Below, piece by piece: positions 18,003-24,244 of a DNA stretch of 24,244 nt. Both the position numbers and the translations under genes were made by a program. Source of the DNA: Pleurobrachia bachei (lineage: Eukaryota > Ctenophora > Tentaculata > Cydippida > Pleurobrachiidae); contig AVPN01000046.1 of assembly GCA_000695325.1 (NCBI GenBank), positions 30,691 through 54,934 of the forward strand, in the 5' to 3' direction. The notes under the pieces were generated by a model. The model did not search any database and was not told where the DNA came from. It saw only the letters and a list, made by a program, of their open reading frames with translations. Every line of letters starts with the position of its first letter. Within the stretch, counting starts at the first letter, position 1.

Positions 18003-21000
18003 GCTCTCTAACCCTAACTCTCCCATTGCAGACAAGATCCAACACTGGGTTCTGCGTTGAAGAGGATGTCTCTGATTTGTGCAACAATGCTGTGGAGCTC
18101 CTTGAAGAATGGAGAGGAACCACTGTTGACAAGGTAGAGTTAGCTAATTAAGAAACTAATTATACGATTAGTTAGGCAAGTTACAAACTAATTACCACCA
18201 TTACAGGACAGAGATCACTGTGACACGAACGGGTTGAATAGTTTTGATACCTGGTATAGGATGGGGATATTCCAAAAGAAGATGCCTGACCACTGTGTTG
18301 CACCCAACAGGTGTGGTGGTGACACCGGGTACTATGTTGGAGGTGGACTTGGACACCCTAAACCATGTGAGTTGGAGATGTCTGTAGTGTCTGTCTGTCT
18401 GTCTGTCTGTCTGTCATGCTCTATCCACCCCAATCCTGCCATTTCTCCCTCATCTTTTTAATACCATTTCCCAGCTGAGGGAATTGTAGGACGGCTCCTC
18501 AAGTACTCCAGTGCTACAAACTGCCAGGCTTCCTCCCTGAATGCTTGGATTCTGAACTGTGGTGACGAGAAGAAGGATGATTTTATTTACAAGTTCAACA
18601 AACCTAGCGGTAAGTTGTTGTATGCTCCCTTTTCGGAGGTCGCGAAAAGGGCTTGAGCTAGGCAAGCGGTAAGGGAGTCTTTGGAAAGTTATTATATAAT
18701 ACTGTTACCATAGTTACCATAAAGTTAACACCCCTGCCAGTACGGTCAAAGAAGCCAACTTACAGCTGCAGCCTATATATATACGTTGAACTGGGTCACT
18801 TAATTTTGTCTCATTGAAATTGCCACAAAGCTCTTCACAATAAAATTCCGAAACTTTCGTATATTTCGACCTTTCAAGTTCCACGGAGGTTCCACTTAAA
18901 TCACTATAGTTCAATCAGATCATGTGATTCACACATTGTTGTTATTAGCTAGCTATAGCTGCTAGCCTCATCAAACAATACAACATCACGTGGTGTGGGG
19001 TGTCCCATGTGGTTTGAATGGTAGATGGAGTGCCACTGTGTGCTGGTAAAACTCGTCCCAGTATTACTACGTAGTTTTTAATGGAATATTACAAAATTCA
19101 TTACTCTTACAAAGCTCTAGAATCTAAATTACTTCTAGAAGGTCCTACCACGATGAAGTGTGTCCCTAAGCCCTGTGACAGGACATTCTGTATTCAGCAG
19201 TGCCAAGTGATGCCCTAATAAGGAGTGTCACGTGATGCCCTAATAGGGAGTGTCACGTGATACCCTAATAAGGTCACGTGATCAGCAGTTAACCCCTGTC
19301 ACCCCAGGTTGTGACAGGACATTCTGTATTGAGGAGAACCCTTGTTCCAGTACCGTCTACACTAAGCTATCTGATGAGGGTCGAGCAGGAAGAGAGGCAT
19401 CACATGACAAGATTGATGATTCAAAACTAGATCACGGCTGGTAAACACAACTTGTTATGAGACATGCAGTACATGACCGATAAAAATTAAGACACAACAA
19501 CTCACTAACTCCCACTGCACAGGTACCGGTTTATGGGCGGAGAGGGGATCATGACGAGGTCCCCCATTCTACCCGGACACAGTGGTGCTACCTACCCTGG
19601 TACGTGACTGATCACACATTGATATACACCAATCACATTGATCACACCTCGATAATCACACACCAATCACACAAATAACACTCCTTGATAATCACACACT
19701 AATCACACCGATCACACTTTGATAATCACACACCGATCACACTAATCACACTCTTTGTAACACTGTTAACCCCTACTGTTAACTACCTCAGGTTGGTATG
19801 ATGGTGAATATCCTGAAGATGAAGGACAAGAGAAGACTGGCCGAGCTTGCTTCGTATACAACTGTAAGTGTAACACAAGCATGGCTGCTGATGACTCACG
19901 CGTTACCTATCTATGTTGTCAAACCACCTCACGGATGTGTGATTTACTGACAGTTACTCCCCTGCACAGCGGCCACCTGTAACAAACAGAGAGATGTGAC
20001 AGTAAGGAACTGTGGTCAGTTCTTTGTGTATCATCTCCAGAGGACAGACTCCGCTAATGGTTATACTTACGAGCAGGATGTAAGTGATGGGGGTGGCGTG
20101 ATGTTAGGTGTATATTAGGAACAATGTGAGACAATCTGATAAATACCCCCTCTGTCCCACAGTGGGGGTTGAGGGTTACCTCGTCTCCGACTTCTATTAT
20201 CCCCTGAACCCTCTGTCCCTGCAGGTGTGTAAAGTTGAGACGAACAAGTTGGATCAGGCTTACAGGGCGCAGTTTGATTATGATGCTCTCGCTGTCGGTG
20301 ATCAAGGTATATATGTTGTGATACTCATAGTGGCCACACTGACACACATTCGTAGTTTAATATAATATATATATATATATCTCAGCCCTGGTATCCGGTT
20401 GGTACGAGGTGACAACTGGCAAGAAGATGCTCGCTACTGAACCTGTAATGTACCGGGGTGGTAGTCTCTACCCTGGATGGATGAATGGTGAGTGATGGCG
20501 TCACATGACCCCTGAGAATTATACTGTGACATCACGTCTCCTAGGGACTTCTTATGTTATGTCTCAATGATTATCCCAGGGAATCAAACTGGTTACTTTA
20601 GCTTTAGTTGATCCCATGACAATCATCTGTAAAGGGGTAAAATTACTGGTTCCCGCAACCACCACTCTATCAGTTTCCCGCAACTCCCGCTCTATCAGGT
20701 TCCCAGTTCTCACTAACATAATTTCTCCCCAGGTTCCCACTAACCCCGGATCATCCCCTGCAGGTTCCCATCCCACGGAGGATGAAGGTATCGTAATGAG
20801 GAAGGTCTATTTCTCCACCTCCAACACCAACTTCATGGGAAGCAGCAAGGACATATACGTGAGGAACTGCGGTAACAAATACATGTACTTCCTCAGACCT
20901 CACTCTACCGGATACTACTACTCGTAAGTTGGGGGGCTCCTCAGACCACACTCTACCGGATACTACTACTCGTAAGTTGGGGGGCTCCTCAGACCTCACT

Positions 21001-21358
21001 CTACCGGATACTACTATTCGTAAGTAGGGGGAGGGACTTCTCAGACGGCAGACCTCACTCTACCGGATACTACTCGCAAGTTGGGGGAATAACTTTGCAG
21101 GAATGCTTCAGCAATTAGTAGGAAACATGATTGCATGATTGTACGATTTACCTAACCCTACCATTTAAAGATAACCAAAAACTAAAAAGCTACCTCCCTA
21201 ATCTCCCTAACCTCCCTAATCTGCAGGACTGCCGAGGATTTGTGTGCTGAGGGAAGTTACAAAGAGATCGACCAGGATTCTCGACTCTACTCAAACCCCA
21301 GTCAGCAACAGGGAACAGTCAACAAAGACATTACTGTCTTCAAGAGTTACACTAACTG
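13179..21358 (+). CDS. Secreted D8C repeat protein (uromodulin/OIT3-type), 18 exons, 3' end missing
   Basis: Exons: 13179-13296, 13440-13545, 13703-13823, 14084-14222, 14570-14695, 14855-14939, 17737-17902, 18032-18133, 18207-18366, 18475-18609, 19308-19440, 19523-19599, 19792-19863, 19970-20079, 20225-20306, 20386-20487, 20764-20923, 21227-21358. All phases chain into one frame of about 708 codons. It starts MERGMILCLLLVAQVVVG, a signal peptide. Repeat 1 (exons 2-4) shows GWFRFTVGEG, MWLNGEHP and IKVKNCGDYFVYLL, the D8C pattern of uromodulin, GP2 and OIT3. Repeats 2 (exons 5-8), 3 (8-10), 4 (11-14) and 5 (15-17, WMNGSHPTEDEGIV) follow, and exon 18 begins a sixth, ending in the W-Y split codon that also ends exon 11. 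Repeats 4 and 5 have lost several cysteines. Function is unknown; the protein is extracellular. A MITE sits in the last donor. Confidence 0.88.
13393..13439 (+). repeat. Duplicated acceptor of D8C exon 2
   Basis: The block accacccctcccttcag plus cttgtaaccctaac occurs twice in tandem. The first AG is 13407-13408, the second 13438-13439. Only the second gives an open frame; use of the first reads into a TAA. Confidence 0.8.
14303..14569 (+). repeat. 31-bp tandem array made of an acceptor plus exon 5 start
   Basis: About eight copies of a unit of about 31 bp containing ttcag then agcctacctaaccc precede the true acceptor (AG 14568-14569) whose exon begins agcctacc. Most copies keep a pyrimidine tract and AG, for example near 14346, 14377, 14408, 14470 and 14501. 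The array occupies most of the intron between exons 4 and 5. Confidence 0.85.
14940..15525. other. Intron DNA, probable old mobile-element sequence
   Basis: AT-rich with no exon. Its end (atcacattttgt, 15513-15524) recurs at 17157-17168 beyond the direct-repeat composite, so 14940-15524 and 17169 onward were probably once adjacent. Confidence 0.4.
15526..17159. mobile_element. Composite element with near-identical direct repeats carrying an Ig exon
   Basis: Direct repeats 15526-15901 and 16791-17159 are identical by eye apart from a 7-nt duplication in the left copy (near 15597). They flank 889 bp that contain an Ig-type exon. The 12-mer atcacattttgt stands immediately outside the left repeat (15513-15524) and at the right repeat's outer edge (17157-17168), consistent with a target-site duplication. 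The repeats lack TG...CA ends, so they are not typical LTRs; PLE pseudo-LTRs or a segmental tandem duplication are alternatives. Each repeat has a degenerate G/A-rich array with gatccgag. S/P-rich minus-strand open frames in it look spurious. Confidence 0.65.
16048..16211 (+). pseudogene. Isolated half Ig domain exon (I-set type)
   Basis: An acceptor (cttacag, AG 16046-16047) and donor (GTACTT at 16212) bound 164 nt with an open phase-0 frame: VQVPPKITTKPISVNL, SSVRLTCEASQGEPAPAI and TWRKDGQLLP. This is a canonical I-set N-terminal half with strand B cysteine and strand C tryptophan. The strand F YxC half is not found downstream. It lies in an intron of the D8C gene; phase 0 to 2 does not fit between D8C exons 6 (ends phase 2) and 7. 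It is more like a transduced exon than part of the host gene. Confidence 0.7.
17169..17579. other. Intron DNA, non-coding mobile-element remnant
   Basis: Begins with a second cattttgtgccatttatca unit and continues AT-rich with no exon or recognisable terminus. Confidence 0.4.
17580..17736 (+). repeat. CCCAGTGTATAACC tandem array before D8C exon 7
   Basis: Six or seven imperfect units of about 27 bp, each with a C/T-rich tract and cccagtgtataacc, run up to the acceptor at 17735-17736. Most units contain an AG preceded by pyrimidines and so are potential acceptors. Confidence 0.8.
17904..18002. repeat. CT microsatellite filling intron 7 of the D8C gene
   Basis: The 129-nt intron between exons 7 and 8 is almost wholly CT repeat from two bases after the donor GT. 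It doubles as the polypyrimidine tract of the acceptor at 18030-18031. Repeat open frames here are not genes. Confidence 0.9.
18389..18415. repeat. CTGT tetranucleotide microsatellite
   Basis: About six tctg/ctgt units within the intron between D8C exons 9 and 10. Confidence 0.85.
18610..19307. repeat. Long D8C intron with duplicated exon 11 start
   Basis: At 19174-19194 the 21 nt starting tgtgacaggacattctg are identical to the start of exon 11 (19310-19330). The earlier copy reads PCDRTFCIQQCQ before a stop. Between the two copies a repeat of cctaataagg and gtgtcacgtgat units occurs about three times (19213-19283). The rest (18620-19140) shows no exon. Confidence 0.7.
19600..19755. repeat. 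Imperfect ATCACAC tandem repeat in a D8C intron
   Basis: Repeated gatcacac, gataatcacacaccaatcac and similar units fill the intron between exons 12 and 13. Confidence 0.7.
20655..20763 (+). repeat. Duplicated acceptor-exon edge before D8C exon 17
   Basis: Exon 17 starts gttcccatccc after AG 20762-20763. The intron holds earlier gtttcccgcaac, ggttcccagttc and ccccaggttcccactaac copies (about 20672, 20697 and 20733). The copy at 20733 has its own pyrimidine tract and AG. Confidence 0.65.
20891..21085 (+). repeat. Tandemly duplicated exon end and splice donor of D8C exon 17
   Basis: The block cctcagacctcactctac through ggatactactactc plus donor gtaagt occurs about four times. Donors are at 20924 (gtaagttgg), 20972 (gtaagttgg), 21020 (gtaagtagg) and a mutated gcaagt near 21075. 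The first donor is used in the exon model because it keeps phase with exon 18. Confidence 0.88.
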
Positions 21359-21363
21359 GTATG

Positions 21364-21700
21364 AATTTAGTCCAAAAACCAATTAAATAAATTAGTTTGG
21401 ATGCCCGGGCCAGATGCCCGGGCCCATGTGGTGTCACGGGGGTAAAACCTTTATGCTACTGTAATAAATAATGGCATTATATCTCGTTTACTTTTCTCTC
21501 TCTCTATCACTCTATCTGTCTGATGTCTCATTCTATCACTTCATCGTTCTTGACATCTCACTCTATTTATCCCAATTTGTTTGCCTTTATCTTTCTCGAT
21601 ATCCATAATTTATGACAGTAGCATAAAGGTTTTACCCCCGTGACACCACATGGGCCCGGGCATCCAAACTAATTTATTTAATTGGTTTTTGGACTAAATT
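21364..21700. mobile_element. MITE-like inverted-repeat element in the donor of D8C exon 18
   Basis: Terminal inverted repeats 21364-21462 and 21615-21700 begin aatttagtccaaaaacc and match except for an extra 13 nt in the left arm (a duplicated gatgcccggg block). The internal 150 bp are T/C-rich and non-coding. It begins three bases after the donor GTATG's first five bases, so intron 18 is now at least as long as the rest of the window. Confidence 0.85.
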
Positions 21701-21997
21701 TCTATTCTTTTTGGTGTAAGAAAGATAATCATTTGTGTCTGATTAAAGCATATTTTACGCCGTAACCGTAACAGTCCGTCATATACATTTTTATATGGAA
21801 GTTTGTGCTGGTATTTCAGGGATTGGTGCATAAATATGCAAATAACGGCTAAACGGTGCAAAATATGACTTTTTGTCCCGAGTAAGACCCCCCATAAATC
21901 GATCATTCTGCTTTGAAATATGTCCATGAAAACTTACTAGGACCAGCTGAAGTGGAAATAATCAGAAATATGCATACAATCATAAATCGGCGCATAA
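21701..21997. other. AT-rich gene-free stretch
   Basis: No exon and no clear repeat, apart from loose ataaatatgcaaat-type similarity to the edge of the following element. Confidence 0.4.
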
Positions 21998-23309
21998 ATA
22001 TGGTCAATGTTTTTTTTGTCTGGCTCGCCGAACAAAATTTTCCATGGAGCTATAGTAAATAGGCTACAACCCCCAGAGTTTTACTCAGCACCTCAAAAAA
22101 TTGAAAAATTGTCAAAACCTTATTATTGTGAAAACGCGATATCTCTAGCTCAATCCAGTGAGGTGCTAGACACTGAAATATCCCGTGAGGTGCCCTTGTG
22201 AGTCGCTCTTGATTTATAGGAATACCGTTTGAGCAAAAATCTTGAGGTTTTCGGAAAAGCTAGATCTATTTCTTACTCATCAGATGAGGTGAAAAGCTAA
22301 GACAATTTTACTCATTTAGTGAGGTGCAAGCCGTTTTTAGAGCTAAAATTTTACTCTTCGGCGGTCAAATGAGTAAATAATGATTTGAAACTTGGTACAG
22401 TCGGACCCCTATTTAGTGACCCCCGATTTAGTGACACCCCTATTTAGTGACAGGATAAATTTCCCCCGATAGAGGAAATTAACGGTATTTGACCCCGATT
22501 TAGTGCCCACCCCGATTTAGTGACAAAAACCCTTTCCCCCGAGGATGTCACTAAATCGGGGTCCGACTGTATATAGCAAGATTGGACAATTTCCCGCCTG
22601 ATTTACCTAAAATTTGATCTAAAAGTTACTCATAAGGTGAGGTGCAGGCCCTCCAAAAGTGACCTACTTTAACTTACTTCTTTCGGACACCTCACAGGTT
22701 GAGTAATGACATTGGAATCGATTAGATAGTGTTTGGGGATGTCACATGAGCAAATTAAGGCCACTTTTAGGACGATACACTCACTGAGTGAGGTGCAGTT
22801 AGCGTTTGAAGAAAATTCAGTTTTTTGGGTGCACCTCACTCACTGAGCAAAATTTTTGGAACTTTTTTGGCACAAATGATGGTTTTGAGCCTACTGCAAG
22901 TGTCTAGCTAGGCGAAGTCGTGAAATGTGAGGTGCTAGGGGATTAAAAGTAGCTGTAAGTAGACAGTGTAACTTTAAACACCGTTTGCACCTCATATATT
23001 GAGTAAGTTTGCTTACATATTTTACAGGTGTTAATATTAGACATTTTCCAGCACATTCTTGAAAAAATTAGGACAAAACATTAAATATTGACGGAATAGG
23101 ACATGTTTTTGCAAACACTGTCACCGGCACCTCACGGATTGAGTTATTCGAATTTTAGAGTTATAAAAGCGATTATTATACATTTTTATTAGTAAATTCG
23201 GGATTTTTCGTTAATTTGGCAATATTTAGTTGTCTAAAACTGACTAAATGTAAAAGTGGTCATTTTTCGGAGTCAAAAACGAGCCAGACAAAAAAAACAT
23301 TGACCATAT
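21998..23309. mobile_element. Non-autonomous element with 30-bp inverted ends and a dispersed 18-bp motif
   Basis: The ends 21998-22027 and 23280-23309 are exact 30-nt inverted repeats (atatggtcaatg ... tctggctcg). There is no long open frame. The interior carries eight copies of ACTCA-N5-TGAGGTGC or its reverse complement, at 22275, 22310, 22628, 22687, 22779, 22831, 22987 and 23127, all with a 5-nt spacer, plus looser copies near 22083 and 22149. A pogo-like MITE is nested at 22398-22569. Motif copies may be transposase-binding sites; that is inference. Confidence 0.7.
22398..22569. mobile_element. Nested Tc1/mariner-superfamily (pogo-like) MITE
   Basis: Ends cagtcggacccctatttagt and its near-perfect reverse complement (one mismatch over 23) are each flanked by TA (22396-22397 and 22570-22571), the target duplication of this superfamily. 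Sub-terminal tandem cgatttagtgac units occur about five times. It is 172 bp with no coding capacity. Confidence 0.85.
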
Positions 23310-23373
23310 GCGATTTTTTTGCCATAAAGTGAGAGCAAGTGGGGGTAGTATGACATACTACCTACGGAACGTT

Positions 23374-23855
23374 TGAGGACACATTGAGGACACATTGAGG
23401 ACACATTATGGACAGGTTGTGGACAGGTTGAGGACACATTGTGGACATATTGAGGACACATTATGGACAGGTTGTGGACAGGTTGAGGACACATTGTGGA
23501 CATATTGAGGACACATTATGGACAGGTTGTGGACAGGTTGAGGACACATTGTGGACATATTGAGGACACATTATGGACAGGTTGTGGACAGGTTGAGGAC
23601 ACATTGTGGACATATTGAGGACACATTATGGACAGGTTGTGGACAGGTTGAGGACACATTGTGGACACATTGAGTAACGATTGCACACCAATCTTGGACA
23701 CATTGGGGACACAGTGAGGACACATTGAGGACACATTGTGGACACATTGTGGACAGTTTTGGGACAAATTGTGGATAAATTTGGGGTATTAGATGTAAAA
23801 GCTTCCATTTTTGTTGTGGACACATTGGGGACACATTGAGGACACACTGGGGACT
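23374..23855. repeat. 11-bp minisatellite with 55-bp higher-order unit
   Basis: The basic unit is ggacacattga. In 23400-23660 five variants recur in fixed order (cacattat, caggttgt, caggttga, cacattgt, catattga after gga), giving a 55-bp super-unit seen at 23406, 23461, 23516, 23571 and 23626. From about 23690 units are irregular. There are no unique spacers. Minus-strand MCPQ-rich open frames are translations of the repeat. Confidence 0.92.
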
Positions 23856-23926
23856 GAGAAGAAGCCCGACCGGTTAAGGGACCCTTTTAGGGGCCCTAGA
23901 AAGTCAATGGACCCTTGAATGAGAAC

Positions 23927-24110
23927 GAATCGTGAGCAGTACACCATGGTATCAGTTCACATTGTAAGCGATTCCGCTGCTAATGAGGTACATCGAATCG
24001 TGAGCAGTACCTTCGTATCAGAACACATTGTAAGCGGTTCCGTCACTAATGAGGTAGACAGAGTCGTGGGCACTGAGCAGTACCGTGCATTGGTTCACAT
24101 CACACTCTCT
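23927..24110. repeat. 68-bp tandem repeat, about 2.5 copies
   Basis: Copies begin gaatcgtgagcagtac at 23927 and 23995, with a partial, diverged copy at about 24061. Shared blocks include cacattgtaagcg and taatgaggta. Confidence 0.85.
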
Positions 24111-24200
24111 GTCTGTCCCTCTCTCCCTCTATCTCTGTCTCTCCCTCTTTATCTGTTTCTCCCTCTGTTTTTGTCTCTGTCTCTGTCTCTGTCTGTGTGT

Positions 24201-24244
<44 letters not shown>
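24104..24244. repeat. CT then GA microsatellites at the window end
   Basis: A CT/CTGT-rich tract followed by a GT stretch and a pure GA run that continues to the end of the window. Confidence 0.9.

Noticed and set aside
17754-18132. SLSLSL and RERERE frames
   Set aside because: CT microsatellite read in shifted frames across D8C exons 7-8.
23273-23847. Minus-strand MCPQ/HNVS-rich open frames
   Set aside because: Direct translations of the 11-bp minisatellite.
23374-23855. CRISPR-like array
   Set aside because: Units are contiguous with no unique spacers, and the genome is eukaryotic.

Overview
The window is nuclear DNA of an invertebrate animal. Genes are split by short GT-AG introns whose exon phases chain correctly, the proteins are metazoan types (immunoglobulin domains, a uromodulin/OIT3-type D8C repeat protein, a RECQL5-like protein), and the intergenic and intronic DNA is dense in mobile elements and simple repeats. 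I cannot name the species. Gene names rest on motifs recognised by eye, not on a search.

Layout. 1-624: non-coding DNA with a tRNA-like B box, a hairpin and a microsatellite. 625-1636 (-): broken reverse-transcriptase part of a Penelope-like element (PLE). 1686-4267 (+): seven exons encoding five Ig domains, with neither end of the gene present. 4385-5545 (-): GIY-YIG endonuclease part of a PLE. 5929-6165 (+): an orphan acidic tail exon. 6394-7126 (-): a two-exon gene for a small membrane protein with an S/T/P-rich tail. 7127-7610: CpG-rich gene-free stretch. 7611-7905: second copy of the PLE endonuclease ORF start. 7967-11943 (+): C-terminal half of a RECQL5-like protein (KIX, three BRC-variant motifs, SRI), interrupted by hairpin and foldback elements; no helicase domain is in the window. 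12973-13163: possible orphan exon. 13179-21358 and beyond (+): an 18-exon secreted D8C repeat protein running off the recognisable region. 21364-24244: nested inverted-repeat elements, a higher-order minisatellite and microsatellites.

The Ig and D8C genes both encode modular extracellular proteins in which some repeats have lost disulfide cysteines. Nothing visible links these genes to the RECQL5-like gene functionally.

The most unusual observations are: (1) two 295-nt PLE copies that align without gaps and nearly identically, except for a 26-nt block in one that is the exact base-by-base complement, not the reverse complement, of the other; (2) repeated tandem duplications that include a splice site plus the adjoining exon edge, at five or more splice sites; (3) an Ig exon carried between two nearly identical direct repeats with a 12-bp candidate target-site duplication; (4) an element carrying eight copies of ACTCA-N5-TGAGGTGC, always with a 5-nt spacer; (5) a triplicated RAD51-binding-type FxxA motif in the RECQL5-like protein.
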